Source: Acidobacteriota bacterium (lineage in GTDB: Bacteria > Acidobacteriota > Terriglobia > Acidiferrales > UBA7541). Taken from it: a stretch of DNA of 64,000 nucleotides. Shown one piece after another: positions 24,911 through 34,857 of this stretch. The stretch spans positions 62,001 through 126,000 of the forward strand of contig JABCZD010000011.1 in assembly GCA_013289855.1 (NCBI GenBank), written 5' to 3'. Below the pieces are notes generated by a model. It saw only the letters and a program-made list of their open reading frames with translations, was not told where the DNA came from and searched no databases. The number at the start of each line of letters is the position of its first letter. Position 1 is the first letter of the stretch. Both the position numbers and the translations under genes were made by a program.

Positions 24911-25801
24911 ATGGCCACACTCCTCGATTTCCGGCGCCGAATCCGCTCGGTAAAGAACACGCAGCAGATCACGCGCGCGATGAAGTTTGTTGCCGCGGCG
25001 CGACTGCGGCGCGCGCAGGAAGCTGCGCTTGCTGCGCGGCCGTATGCGGAGGAATTGGCGCGGATGTTGCGCTCGATCATGTCCCGCGTTGAAGAGCCCG
25101 AGCATCCGTTGCTGGCAAAACGGCCGGAGCAGAACATTCTGGTCATCGTGTTGAGCGGCGAGCGCGGGCTGGCCGGCGCGTTCAACAGCAATATTTTGCG
25201 CAAAGCCGGCGACTTCATCCGCAAGCAGAGCGGCAAGAAAATTGTGGCGATTCCGGTGGGCAAAAAAGGCCGCGACTCGCTGAAGAAGGCGGGATTTCAG
25301 TTCGCTGCGGAGTACGTGAACGTGCTGGCGAAGGTGGAGTTCAGCGTGGCGCGGGATATCGCGGCGCTGGTCACCGAGCTGTACACCAAGGAAGAGATTG
25401 ACGCGGTTTATATCGTGTTCAGCGAGTTCAAGTCGGTGATGACCGCGAACCTGGTGGTGCAGAAACTGTTGCCGGTGGAAGAGATTCGCGAAGCAGACAG
25501 CAAGGGCGAGAACGCCGGCGATACAAAGAAAGACGAGACGCCCGTCGATTACATCTACGAGCAGCCGGAAGAGCAGTTGCTTGGAAAACTTTTGCCACGC
25601 TATATCGAAACGCAGGTATTGCGCAGCATGCTGGAATCTTCAGCGGCGGAATATGCGGCGCGCATGGTGGCTATGGATTCGGCCACCAAGAACGCCGGCG
25701 ACGTGATTGAGGCACTGACGTTGCACATGAACAAAGTGCGGCAAGCGGCCATTACCAAGGAAATTATCGAGATTGTCAGCGGCGCGAATTACGGCGCCTA
25801 G
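24911..25801 (+). CDS. atpG: ATP synthase F1 subunit gamma
   Basis: A 296-residue central-shaft subunit. N-terminal coiled coil (LLDFRRRIRSVKNTQQITRAMKFVAAARLRRAQ) and C-terminal helix (ITKEIIEIVSGANYGA) are typical, with a Rossmann-like middle (ILVIVLSGERGLAGAFNSN). A charged insertion near residue 200 (DSKGENAGDTKKDETPVDY) is seen in many bacteria. Eight bases separate it from atpD. Confidence 0.94.
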   Translation: MATLLDFRRRIRSVKNTQQITRAMKFVAAARLRRAQEAALAARPYAEELARMLRSIMSRVEEPEHPLLAKRPEQNILVIVLSGERGLAGAFNSNILRKAGDFIRKQSGKKIVAIPVGKKGRDSLKKAGFQFAAEYVNVLAKVEFSVARDIAALVTELYTKEEIDAVYIVFSEFKSVMTANLVVQKLLPVEEIREADSKGENAGDTKKDETPVDYIYEQPEEQLLGKLLPRYIETQVLRSMLESSAAEYAARMVAMDSATKNAGDVIEALTLHMNKVRQAAITKEIIEIVSGANYGA

Positions 25802-25809
25802 GAGAGAGC

Positions 25810-27261
25810 ATGGCGGAACAGACGGCAGCCGTCGGACACGTGGTCCAGATTATTGGACCCGTGCTCGACATTCAGTTTGACTCGGGACATCTTCCCGCGA
25901 TCTACAACGCAGTGCGCATTTCCAGTGAAGGGTTCAACGTGCCAGAAGCGGTGGACGTAACCGTGGAAGTCGAGCAGCATCTCGGCGAGGGCCGGGTGCG
26001 CACTGTGGCCATGGAGCCCACAGAAGGCTTGGTGCGCGGCATGAAAGCCGTGGATACCGGCGCGCCGATCACCATTCCCGTGGGACGCGCAACTCTGGGG
26101 CGCGTGATGAACGTGCTGGGCAAGCCCGTGGATCAACTGGGGCCGCTGACCAGCCCGACGAATTATTCGATTCACCGTCCGGCGCCTCCTCTTGAGGATC
26201 AATCGACCACGCTGGAAATGTTTGAAACGGGAATCAAGGTTATCGATTTGATTCAGCCCTTCTTGAAGGGCGGAAAAATCGGATTGTTCGGCGGCGCGGG
26301 CGTCGGCAAAACGGTTTTGATTCAGGAATTGATCAACAACGTAGCCATGCAGCACGGCGGCGTTTCGGTTTTCGCCGGCGTGGGCGAGCGGACCCGAGAA
26401 GGCAACGACCTGTGGCTGGAGTTTCAAGAAGCCGGCGTGGTGGTTCCCGGCAACTCGGAAAAATCGCGTGCGGCGTTGATTTACGGACAGATGACCGAAC
26501 CACCCGGAGCGCGCTTACGCGTGGGTTTGACCGGCTTGACCGTGGCGGAATATTTCCGCGATCAAGAACATCTGGACGTGCTGCTCTTCATCGACAATAT
26601 TTTCCGCTTCGTGCAAGCGGGCTCGGAAGTTTCCGCGCTACTCGGCCGCATGCCTTCGGCGGTAGGTTATCAGCCCACGTTGAACACAGAAATCGGCGAG
26701 CTACAGGAGCGCATCACCTCCACGAAGAACGGCTCGATCACCTCGGTGCAAGCGATTTACGTGCCCGCGGACGATTACACCGACCCAGCTCCAGCGGCCA
26801 CGTTTGCACACCTTGACGCGACTACCAACCTCAGCCGGCAAATTGTGGAACGCGGAATTTATCCCGCCGTCGATCCTTTGGCCAGCTACTCGCGCATTCT
26901 GGACCCGCGCATTGTCGGCGCCGAACACTACGCCGTGGCGCGTGGCGTGAAATCGATTCTGCAGCGCTACAAAGACTTGCAGGACATCATCGCCATTCTC
27001 GGTATCGAAGAATTGTCCGACGAGGATAAGCGCACCGTGGCGCGCGCGCGCAAGATTGAAAAGTTCCTGTCGCAGCCGATGTTCGTGGCGGCGCAGTTCA
27101 CCGGCCTCGAGGGCAAGTACGTGAAGATCGAAGACACCGTGCGCAGCTTTAAGGAAATTGTCGAAGGCAAGTATGACGACATTCCCGAGCAGGCGTTCTA
27201 TATGGTGGGCACCATTGACGAAGCGCTGAAGAAGGCGGAAAAAATGAAGGCGGGCTCGTAA
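25810..27261 (+). CDS. atpD: ATP synthase F1 subunit beta
   Basis: A 483-residue catalytic subunit. The P-loop is GGAGVGKTV, the catalytic glutamate lies in GERTREGNDLW, and the signature PAVDPLASYSR is present. Catalyses ATP synthesis at the alpha/beta interface. Its start follows GGAGAG closely, and atpC begins six bases after its stop. Confidence 0.96.
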   Translation: MAEQTAAVGHVVQIIGPVLDIQFDSGHLPAIYNAVRISSEGFNVPEAVDVTVEVEQHLGEGRVRTVAMEPTEGLVRGMKAVDTGAPITIPVGRATLGRVMNVLGKPVDQLGPLTSPTNYSIHRPAPPLEDQSTTLEMFETGIKVIDLIQPFLKGGKIGLFGGAGVGKTVLIQELINNVAMQHGGVSVFAGVGERTREGNDLWLEFQEAGVVVPGNSEKSRAALIYGQMTEPPGARLRVGLTGLTVAEYFRDQEHLDVLLFIDNIFRFVQAGSEVSALLGRMPSAVGYQPTLNTEIGELQERITSTKNGSITSVQAIYVPADDYTDPAPAATFAHLDATTNLSRQIVERGIYPAVDPLASYSRILDPRIVGAEHYAVARGVKSILQRYKDLQDIIAILGIEELSDEDKRTVARARKIEKFLSQPMFVAAQFTGLEGKYVKIEDTVRSFKEIVEGKYDDIPEQAFYMVGTIDEALKKAEKMKAGS

Positions 27262-27267
27262 ACGAAA

Positions 27268-27708
27268 ATGCTTCCGGACGCCATCCAACTGATCATCGTC
27301 ACGCCGGTGCGCGAGCTGTTGCGCGAAACGGTGGTGGAGGTGCAACTTCCGGGCGCGGACGGCTACTTGGGTGTCTTACCCGGTGCTGCGCCGCTGATCA
27401 CCGAGCTGGGCATTGGCGAGCTTACTTTTCACAGCAAGGCTGGAGGCGCGGCGTCCGATCCGATCGCGATTATCCGCGGCTTTGCGGAAGTTTTGCCAGA
27501 CCGCGTGACGGTGCTGGCGGAAACCGCGGAGCTGGCTTCAGAAATCGATGTGGCGCGCGCCGAAGCGGCGCTGAAACGCGCTCAGGACCGCATAGCTTCC
27601 CATGCCCCGGAACTTGATTGGGACCGCGTTGCGGTCGCCCTGCAGCGCGCGCTGATCCGCATCCAGGTGGCGCGGAAACATCGCGGCGTGCCCGTGGGAG
27701 CAGCCTAA
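27268..27708 (+). CDS. atpC: ATP synthase F1 subunit epsilon
   Basis: A 146-residue epsilon subunit: an N-terminal beta sandwich (IQLIIVTPVRELLRETVVEVQLPGADGYLGVLPG) and a C-terminal helical hairpin (ASEIDVARAEAALKRAQDRI) that can inhibit ATP hydrolysis. It is the last gene of the operon; atpB (a) and atpE (c) are not in the window. Confidence 0.93.
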   Translation: MLPDAIQLIIVTPVRELLRETVVEVQLPGADGYLGVLPGAAPLITELGIGELTFHSKAGGAASDPIAIIRGFAEVLPDRVTVLAETAELASEIDVARAEAALKRAQDRIASHAPELDWDRVAVALQRALIRIQVARKHRGVPVGAA

Positions 27709-27845
27709 GGCCAGCAACTTTTCTTGGAGCAACTTTCTTGAGACGTCAATAAGAATTAGCTTATGCGGCTGGACGAGGCTTGCGACGCCGAACCTGCCAG
27801 CATCATCTAATGCCGTCAGCGAAGGTATCCTGGAGGCGCTCAGCC

Positions 27846-28100
27846 GTGGATCTCATCACGATGTACACCAGCAACTGGTGCCCGGATTGCCGCCGCGCGA
27901 AGTCCTTCATGAAGGAACGCGGCGTGGTGTTTCGCGAAGTAAACATTGAGGAAGATCCCGCCGCCGCCGCGCTAGTCATCAAAGCCAACAACGGAAAACG
28001 CAAAGTGCCGACGCTGGAAATTTCCGGGCGATATTTTGCGTGCAGCCCCTTCAGTGCGCAGCAGCTCGCCACGGAATTGAATATCCCGCTTCATCCATAG
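27846..28100 (+). CDS. Glutaredoxin-like thiol-disulphide protein
   Basis: An 84-residue thioredoxin-fold protein with the active site CPDC near residue 13 (YTSNWCPDCRRAKSFM), the cis-proline segment KVPTLEI and no signal peptide. The frame is open upstream to 27780, but GTG 27846 preceded by GGAGG is the better start. The CPDC site is frequent in mycoredoxin- or NrdH-like small redoxins; its partner is unknown. Confidence 0.8.
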   Translation: MDLITMYTSNWCPDCRRAKSFMKERGVVFREVNIEEDPAAAALVIKANNGKRKVPTLEISGRYFACSPFSAQQLATELNIPLHP

Positions 28101-28152
28101 CAAGTAGTTTGATGATCGCTGCATTCCGGATGACAACTTAACAGACGGCGTT

Positions 28153-29319
28153 CTAGTTGATTGCGATTCCGCGCGCCCACACGCCAGTCACACATAAGCC
28201 TTCGTCGAGCAGCACGATGTCCGCGTCCGCGCCCGCTCGCAAGGCGCCCTTCTTGAACTCGAGTCCGAGCAGCGTGGCGGGATTGAGCGTCAACATGCGC
28301 ACGGTATCGCAGAGCGAAGCGCCGAGCGCCACGATATTTCGCAGGGCGCGATCCAGTGTCAGCGTGCTGCCCGCCAACTTCCCTTCCGCGTTGCGACAAA
28401 CTCCGCCGCTCACCGTCACCTGAATGTTTCCCAGCTGATAATTTCCGTCCGGCATTCCGGTGGCGGAAATCCCGTCGCTGATCAAAATTACGTGGCCCGC
28501 CCCTTTGGCTTTCAGCAGTAGTCGCATGGCGGCTTCATCGACGTGGACGCCGTCAGCGATTAATTCCGCGCTGACTTCTGGCGAGGTGAGCACGGCGCCG
28601 ATCACTCCGCTGTCGCGATGGGAAAAGGGACGCATGGCGTTGTAGACATGCACCGCATGGCGTACACCGTGCGCGATCGCCGCGCGCGATTGTTCGTAAG
28701 TGGCATCGGTGTGACCCATGGCCACCACCATCCCGGCTTTTCTTGCGGCGTCGATGCACGGCATGGCGCCCAGTAATTCAGGGGCGATGGTCAGGATGGA
28801 AGCGTTTCCCGCCGCCGCATGCAGCAACTGCTCGAGAAACTCGGCCGAGGGTAGCCGCAAGAACTCCTCTGGATGCACGCCGCGCCGGACGGGGCTGATG
28901 AACGGACCTTCAAAATGAATACCCAGAACTTCGGCGCGGGCGTCATCGGCCTCGTGTTGTTCGCAAATATATTTCGCGATGTCCGCCACGCTGCGCAAGG
29001 TGGCGTCTGCACTGGCGGTGACTGTGGTGGCTACCATCGATGTGGTGCCATGTGTCGCGACCGAGCGCGTTATCGCGCACATGGCTTCCGGAGTGCCTTC
29101 CATCACGTCGTGGCCACCGGCGCCATGAATGTGCACGTCCACAAAACCGGGTATGGCCGTGCGGTCGGCGGCGGAGATTTCCTGCGCACCCGATGGCAGG
29201 CTCATGGACTCGCGCGCGCCGACCGCCTCAATTACGCCATCGCGCACCAGGACGCCGGCATCCGCGATTTCTGCGGTCGGCGTTAACGCCCGCTTACAAT
29301 GAAAAAGCCGAATGGCCAT
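28153..29319 (-). CDS. nagA: N-acetylglucosamine-6-phosphate deacetylase
   Basis: A 388-residue amidohydrolase from ATG 29319 (a TTG at 29334 is possible). Visible metal and substrate motifs: DVHIHGAGGHD (HxH), HFEGPFISP (Glu ligand), MGHTDATY (His), HVYNAMRPF, and SDGISATGMPDG with the catalytic Asp. It converts GlcNAc-6-phosphate to glucosamine-6-phosphate in amino-sugar recycling. No nagB or sugar transporter is adjacent, so it stands alone here. Confidence 0.92.
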   Translation of the reverse strand: MAIRLFHCKRALTPTAEIADAGVLVRDGVIEAVGARESMSLPSGAQEISAADRTAIPGFVDVHIHGAGGHDVMEGTPEAMCAITRSVATHGTTSMVATTVTASADATLRSVADIAKYICEQHEADDARAEVLGIHFEGPFISPVRRGVHPEEFLRLPSAEFLEQLLHAAAGNASILTIAPELLGAMPCIDAARKAGMVVAMGHTDATYEQSRAAIAHGVRHAVHVYNAMRPFSHRDSGVIGAVLTSPEVSAELIADGVHVDEAAMRLLLKAKGAGHVILISDGISATGMPDGNYQLGNIQVTVSGGVCRNAEGKLAGSTLTLDRALRNIVALGASLCDTVRMLTLNPATLLGLEFKKGALRAGADADIVLLDEGLCVTGVWARGIAIN

Positions 29320-29481
29320 AGAGTGTTTGCCCAAACGAGACGCGACAAAACTACTGCGCCCGGCAAAGGCAGCTTACTCATCGTAATGGATATGTCGCGT
29401 GGAACAAAACGGAGCGGATGCAGGTTGCGCGACGAATTGTCCCGACAAACTCTCGCAACAAGTTCTCCGCCAATTCATCCA

Positions 29482-29519
29482 CAAAAAAGAAACGGGAGGA
29501 TTCTCTGGGATCCTCCCGT
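29482..29519 (-). terminator. Intrinsic terminator downstream of the coiled-coil membrane protein gene
   Basis: A 10-bp perfect stem (29492-29501 with 29510-29519) around an 8-nt loop; read on the minus strand it is followed by TTTCTTTTTT. Confidence 0.85.
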
Positions 29520-29591
29520 AACTTAGTGGTCTGGCTGCTCCCAAGGAAAACTCATATGGACCAGGCCGAGCAGCGGGCCGGCCCAAACGCT

Positions 29592-30443
29592 TTATTGGGC
29601 GGCTGGTGTGGTGCTGCTCGCGGACGCCGTCGCTGCGGACTTCGGAACGCTGAGGTAACCCGAGGCCGTGGTCTTGCTGACCTTGTTCACCACCAACTCC
29701 AGGGCCGCGCGGCTGCCGCCGGTGTAGAAGAAGATCGGCTCGTTCACCGAGCGGTTCTTCTTCTCAAAATTCTTGTCGTCGGCTAGCACGTTGATGCTGT
29801 ACTGGTTTTTCTTGATGTTGGTGTCGCGCAATTCCACTTCAATACTTCCCACGCGTTGCGCGGAGCCTTTCCGCGTAACGGTGAACTCGTAGTAGTCGCG
29901 CTGACCCATGCGGCGCAGCTGATCGATTTCATCGTGGTTGCGGGCGATGAGCGTGCCCATCTCGCTGCGGGCCATTTGCAAGTTGTTGTTGGTCGCATCG
30001 AGACCGGTCTTCACGCCGTTTACGTCCGTGCCCAGCTTGGAGACGTCGTCCGTGCTCGCCTTAGTTGCCAACTGTGTGCTCACGTCGCTCTTGAGCCCGG
30101 TCAATTTCTTGTCATAAGCCACCACGGCGGCCTTGGTCTGCTTCCGCGCGGCTTCCAGATCAGATTCCGTTACGTTGAGCTTATCGGTGACCACCTTCAG
30201 ATCGCTCTGCAGGCGCTGGTTGGTATCTTCAGACTTGGCCAGCCGCTGGCTCAACGCGTCGTTGCTCTGCTTCAGGGAACTCTCGGCAGACTGCCCTACG
30301 CTTTTGGCTTGGTTTAGGGCGGTCCAGCCCACGCCTACGCCCAGCAGGGATGTGGCACCCAAAAGAATGACGGCCAATCCAATCCAACGGGGGGTGCCGC
30401 TGGTGGTGCTCGCCGAGTACACAGGTTCTTGAAATTCGCTCAT
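29592..30443 (-). CDS. Membrane-anchored coiled-coil protein of unknown function
   Basis: A 283-residue protein. The start at ATG 30443 (MSEFQEPVYS) is supported by GGAGAG eight bases upstream, although the frame is open to 30515. A single span (WIGLAVILLGATSLLGVGVGW, about residues 20-40) is followed by a long coiled coil (about 45-165, with lysine- and glutamine-rich heptads) and a C-terminal beta-rich domain (DYYEFTVTRKGSAQRVGSIEVELRDTNIKKNQYSINVLADDKN). It ends in an Ala/Ser/Thr tail. The domain order suggests an envelope spacer protein; no function is known to me. A terminator follows on the minus strand. Confidence 0.75.
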   Translation of the reverse strand: MSEFQEPVYSASTTSGTPRWIGLAVILLGATSLLGVGVGWTALNQAKSVGQSAESSLKQSNDALSQRLAKSEDTNQRLQSDLKVVTDKLNVTESDLEAARKQTKAAVVAYDKKLTGLKSDVSTQLATKASTDDVSKLGTDVNGVKTGLDATNNNLQMARSEMGTLIARNHDEIDQLRRMGQRDYYEFTVTRKGSAQRVGSIEVELRDTNIKKNQYSINVLADDKNFEKKNRSVNEPIFFYTGGSRAALELVVNKVSKTTASGYLSVPKSAATASASSTTPAAQ

Positions 30444-30784
30444 TTTAAGGCTCTCCTCGCGATGTTGGTGCGATGTTGATGCACTAATGCGCCGGAAAAT
30501 CGCGTCGCCAGTCATGAGTGCATACCGGTTTCCACGGGCGGGTTCGTCGGAGAAACCAAGCTAAAAGCCTTTTAATGTTAGAGTTAAGGCGGGGAAGATT
30601 TGCGCGGCAGTCTAGTTTTAGAAGTACTAGAACCAGTAAAGATTACATGTTTGTTTCAGTTGCGGTAATTATTGCTGACTAGAATCGAATGTGAGGTCAG
30701 TGAATAAAGGAAGTATTGAGGTGAATAGCCCTAGGCTCGCGTATATCAGTAAAAGGTTTTGATTCAATAGTTTAGAGTTGTGCA
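30444..30784. other. Gene-free stretch between the coiled-coil gene and the zinc-finger gene
   Basis: The sequence is comparatively AT-rich with frequent stops in all frames. I see no convincing promoter, hairpin or repeat apart from the ribosome-binding site of the gene at 30443. Confidence 0.5.
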
Positions 30785-30997
30785 CTAGGCCGCTTGAATT
30801 ACAGGTCGCAGGCTTGGCCGGTTCTCCGAGGCTTTGTATGTTCCGAATTCCCGGTCCAAAGTGGTCGTCGCGGCCTCCTGGACGACGCGGCAATCATCGC
30901 ACTTCAGGAGATGATTCTTGATCTCTGCCTCGACCGCAGGCGACAATCTGCCCTCTAAGTACCAACAAATCAAATGAATAGTGTCCCGACAGCTCAT
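30785..30997 (-). CDS. Small zinc-finger (zf-HC2-like) protein
   Basis: A 70-residue soluble protein from ATG 30997 (AGGGG lies nine bases upstream; ATG 31006 is possible). It carries the anti-sigma-type zinc motif H-x3-C-x2-C in KNHLLKCDDC and an upstream cysteine in SCRDTIHLICWYLEGRLSP, the usual form of the ZAS domain. There is no membrane span and no sigma-factor gene next to it, so it is an orphan; it may act on a sigma factor elsewhere. Confidence 0.65.
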   Translation of the reverse strand: MSCRDTIHLICWYLEGRLSPAVEAEIKNHLLKCDDCRVVQEAATTTLDREFGTYKASENRPSLRPVIQAA

Positions 30998-31246
30998 ATG
31001 CCTCATCCCCTGAAACCGAAAATGCAAACTCCTCGAACTACATTGTTTAAGGCAGTTCGAGCGCCAAACTACTGTAGAACATTGCTCTTGTTAAGCTCTT
31101 TGTTTTGAATTTGCTAGAACGACTCGCGAATGCGCCGGGAAAACCGTCACGCGTGTATTATGGAACTATTACACTCGCGCTGGCTCGAAATGTGCAGCCG
31201 TTCGGGACACGTCGGCGCAACGATGGCGTCCCAAGCGACTCAGCTG

Positions 31247-32092
31247 TCACCGCAACGGGGTCACCGACAGCTCCCGCAAGGCCGCTATGCGATCTTCCAA
31301 GGGAGGATGGGTGCTGAACAGGCCTGACAAGCTTGCACGCCCAAAAAGCGGCTGCACGATGCACAGCGCTGCGGTGGAAGGCGATACCGCCGTGGTCGGG
31401 ATCTGCTTGTTGTACGCGCCCAGTTTTTGCAGCGCGCTGATTAGGCCATAGGGCTGTCCCACCATTCGGGCGCCGGTCTCATCCGCGGCATACTCGCGGC
31501 CCCGGGAAAGACCGAGTTGCAACAGCATAGCCGCCAAAGGCGCAAGAACCATCATTAAGATCGCACCCAGGCCGCCGCCTTCGCGGTCCTCGCGATCGCC
31601 GCCAAAAAACATGCCGAAGTGGGCCAGATAAGTTACCGCGGCTGCCAGGGTGGCAGCGATCGAACTGGTCAAGATGTCGTAGTTGCGCACATGCGATAAC
31701 TCGTGCGCGATCACGCCCTCCAGTTCGTCATCGGTCATCAGCTCGAGCAAGCCCTCGGTTACAGCGACCGAGGCATGTTGCGGATTACGCCCGGTGGCAA
31801 AAGCATTCGGAGCGGCTTGCGGAATCACATAGAGCTTCGGCACCGGCAGTCCAGCTTTGGCCGCCAGCCGCTCCATCACCGCATACAGCCGTGGCACTTG
31901 CTCGCGCGTTACGGGCTGCGCTCCGCTGGAGCGCAAAGCAATCTTGTCGGAGTAAAAATACGAAACACCGTTCATCAACACGGCAATACCAAGGGCAATC
32001 TTTAGTCCGCTAGCGCCGCCGATGTAGCCGCCCACCATCACCAGCAAAATGCTAAGAAAGATCAGCAGCACGCCAGTTCTCAGAATTTTCAT
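31247..32092 (-). CDS. htpX: Zinc metalloprotease HtpX
   Basis: A 281-residue M48 membrane protease. Two N-terminal spans (residues about 7-40), the zinc motif HELSHVRNYD (HExxH) near residue 130, two further spans and the EYAADETGARM motif with the third zinc ligand are all present. It degrades misfolded membrane proteins. The start at 32092 is supported by a GGAGTTAGGA stretch just upstream. It lies next to clpB, forming a protein-quality block. Confidence 0.92.
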   Translation of the reverse strand: MKILRTGVLLIFLSILLVMVGGYIGGASGLKIALGIAVLMNGVSYFYSDKIALRSSGAQPVTREQVPRLYAVMERLAAKAGLPVPKLYVIPQAAPNAFATGRNPQHASVAVTEGLLELMTDDELEGVIAHELSHVRNYDILTSSIAATLAAAVTYLAHFGMFFGGDREDREGGGLGAILMMVLAPLAAMLLQLGLSRGREYAADETGARMVGQPYGLISALQKLGAYNKQIPTTAVSPSTAALCIVQPLFGRASLSGLFSTHPPLEDRIAALRELSVTPLR

Positions 32093-32131
32093 GTTCCTAA
32101 CTCCCTTCGTCCCGCGAAATCTGCGGGCCGT

Positions 32132-34762
32132 TTACACCACCGCGGCCGCCGCGGGCTGCTTGCCCGCGGCGCGCTCAAATTTCATGAGCTCTTTCTTTCC
32201 ATCGCGGTCGACCAGTACGTGGTCTCCAGGCAGTACTTCGCCCTCGAGGATACGCATCGCCAGCGGATCCTGGATCAAGTGCTGAATGGTACGCCGCAGT
32301 GGCCGCGCGCCATAAGCAGGATCGAAGCCCTCAGCCAGCAGCAGCTCCATCGCGGGAGGCGTGAGTTGCAAAGTGATCTTGCGCTCCGCGAGAAGTTGTT
32401 CAACATTCTTCAGCAGCAAATTCACGATGCGCGCCAGCTGTTCCTTGCCTAGCGGATTGAAGATCACGATCTCGTCGATGCGATTGATGAACTCCGGACG
32501 AAACGCCGCACGCAGAGCGTTCATAGCCTCTTTGCGCGCGCGCTCGGGATCCTTGCTGGACAGCTCAAAAATCGCCGTCGACCCCACATTGCTGGTCATC
32601 ACCAGCACGGTGTTGCGAAAATCCACGGTACGGCCCTTCCCGTCAGTGAGTCTGCCGTCTTCTAGAATCTGCAGCAGCACGTTAAAAACATCCGGATGCG
32701 CTTTTTCAATTTCATCGAAAAGCACCACGGAATACGGATGACGCCGCACCTGCTCGGTGAGTTGTCCGCCCTCTTCATACCGGACGTAGCCCGGCGGCGC
32801 GCCCATCAGGCGCGACACGCTGTGCTTTTCCATGTACTCGGACATATCGATGCGGATCATCAACTTTTCGTCATCGAAAAGGAATTCCGCGAGAGCGCGC
32901 GCCAGTTCGGTTTTCCCCACGCCCGTGGGTCCAAGAAAAATGAAGGAGCCGATTGGACGCTTGGCATCGGATAATCCTGCGCGGCTTCGGCGCACGGCGT
33001 TGGATACGCGCGCGAGGGCGTCTTCCTGACCGACCACGCGCCGGCGCAGCCGGTCTTCCATCTTGACGAGCTTCTGCGCTTCACCCTCCAGCAAACGTCC
33101 GGTGGGAATTCCCGTCCACTTGCTCACCAGCTTGGCGATGTCTTCCTCGTCGACCTCTTCCTTCAGCATCGGCGAGCCTTTGTGCAGCGAGGCAAACTGC
33201 GCCTCCGCCTGCTTCAGATCGCGCTCCGCGGCGGCAATCTGGCCGTAGCGGATCTCCGCCACCTTGGCCAGTTCTCCGGAGCGCTCGTACTTTTGTTCTT
33301 CCGCACGCAGCTGCTCGATCTGTTCTTTGCGCTTGCGGATAGTGGCAATGGCGTTTTTCTCCGCCTGCCAAGTGGCTTTGCGCCCGCTCGAATCCTCTTT
33401 CAGTTTCGCCAGCTCCTTGTCGATCTGTTCGCGGCGTTCTTTCGAGTGTGCGTCCTTTTCCTTGAGCAGCGCTTGCCGTTCGATCTCCAGTTGCATAATC
33501 CGCCGTTCGATTTCGTCAATCTCCACCGGCAACGAGTCAATCTGCATGCGCAGGCTGGCGGCGGCTTCATCGATCAGGTCGATGGCTTTGTCCGGCAGAA
33601 AACGATCCGCGATGTAGCGATTTGAAAGCGTCGCAGCCGCAAGAATGGCGGCGTCCTTGATGCGTACGCCGTGATGCACCTCATAGCGCTCTTTAAGACC
33701 ACGCAGGATCGCGATGGTGTCGGCGACCGTCGGCTCGCTCACCAGCACCGGCTGGAAGCGCCGCTCCAGAGCGGGGTCTTTCTCGATATTTTTCTTGTAT
33801 TCGTTGAGCGTGGTTGCGCCGATGGCACGCAATTCGCCGCGGGCCAGCGCGGGCTTCAACATGTTGGAGGCATCCATGGCGCCTTCCGCCGCGCCGGCAC
33901 CTACCAAAGTGTGCAGCTCGTCGATGAACAGAATGATCTGCCCGTCGGCGTCGGTAATTTCTTTTAGAACCGCCTTGAGGCGATCTTCAAACTCTCCGCG
34001 ATACTTTGCGCCGGCCACCAGTGCGGCCAGATCCAGCGCGACGAGTCTCTTGGTTTTCAAAACATCCGAAACGTCGCCCGCAATGATGCGCTGCGCCAGC
34101 CCTTCGACAATAGCGGTTTTGCCAACGCCGGGCTCGCCAATCAGCACCGGATTATTTTTCGTGCGGCGCGCGAGAATCTGCATCACGCGGCGAATCTCTT
34201 CGTCGCGCCCAATCACCGGGTCGAGCTTGCCGCGGCGGGCCATCTCCGTGAGATCGCGGGCATATTTCTCCAGCGATTCATAGGTGGCTTCGGGATTTTG
34301 CGAGGTTACACGCTGCGTCCCACGCACACTGGTCAGCGCCTGCAGAATAGCTTCGTGCGTGGCGCCCTGGCGTTTGAGCAGCTGGCCGGCGGGATCGCGT
34401 TCGGCCCCCGCGATGGCCAGGAACATGTGTTCCGTCGAGACATATTCGTCCTTGAAATTCTTCGCTTCGTCGAACGCGCGTTCCAGCACCGCGTTCAGCG
34501 CTTTGCCCAAATGTTGTTGATCGAAACCTGCAACTTTTGGCAGCCGCGCAACTTCACGCGCGATTTCTTGATTGAGGGTTTCGGGGCGAATTCCCAGGCG
34601 CGCCAAGAGCGGGGACACCACACCGTCTTTCTGCGCCACCAATGCTTCGAGCAAATGCAGCGGTTCAATCTGCTGATTCTCGTGGCGTGCGGCCACTTCC
34701 TGCGCCTGTCGCAAGGCCTCCTGGGCCTTTACCGTCATTTTTTCAAATTGCAACATTTCCAT
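32132..34762 (-). CDS. clpB: Chaperone ClpB
   Basis: An 876-residue disaggregase. N-terminal Clp_N repeats (FEKMTVKAQEALRQAQEVA), first AAA+ domain with GEPGVGKTA, a long coiled-coil M domain (about residues 400-525, which separates ClpB from ClpA/ClpC), second AAA+ domain with GPTGVGKTE and the C-terminal ClpB_D2 domain. No ClpP-binding tripeptide is expected. The start ATG 34762 is preceded by AGAGG; the frame is open slightly further. Together with Hsp20 and DnaK it reactivates aggregated proteins. Confidence 0.95.
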   Translation of the reverse strand: MEMLQFEKMTVKAQEALRQAQEVAARHENQQIEPLHLLEALVAQKDGVVSPLLARLGIRPETLNQEIAREVARLPKVAGFDQQHLGKALNAVLERAFDEAKNFKDEYVSTEHMFLAIAGAERDPAGQLLKRQGATHEAILQALTSVRGTQRVTSQNPEATYESLEKYARDLTEMARRGKLDPVIGRDEEIRRVMQILARRTKNNPVLIGEPGVGKTAIVEGLAQRIIAGDVSDVLKTKRLVALDLAALVAGAKYRGEFEDRLKAVLKEITDADGQIILFIDELHTLVGAGAAEGAMDASNMLKPALARGELRAIGATTLNEYKKNIEKDPALERRFQPVLVSEPTVADTIAILRGLKERYEVHHGVRIKDAAILAAATLSNRYIADRFLPDKAIDLIDEAAASLRMQIDSLPVEIDEIERRIMQLEIERQALLKEKDAHSKERREQIDKELAKLKEDSSGRKATWQAEKNAIATIRKRKEQIEQLRAEEQKYERSGELAKVAEIRYGQIAAAERDLKQAEAQFASLHKGSPMLKEEVDEEDIAKLVSKWTGIPTGRLLEGEAQKLVKMEDRLRRRVVGQEDALARVSNAVRRSRAGLSDAKRPIGSFIFLGPTGVGKTELARALAEFLFDDEKLMIRIDMSEYMEKHSVSRLMGAPPGYVRYEEGGQLTEQVRRHPYSVVLFDEIEKAHPDVFNVLLQILEDGRLTDGKGRTVDFRNTVLVMTSNVGSTAIFELSSKDPERARKEAMNALRAAFRPEFINRIDEIVIFNPLGKEQLARIVNLLLKNVEQLLAERKITLQLTPPAMELLLAEGFDPAYGARPLRRTIQHLIQDPLAMRILEGEVLPGDHVLVDRDGKKELMKFERAAGKQPAAAAVV

Positions 34763-34857
34763 GCCTCTTCTCAATTTTCGTGCTTTTCTACCGGTCGATC
34801 ACCGCATCCAGCTATTCGATGCCACCAAAGCTGGGGTGATGCGCCTAAGAATGCCAA

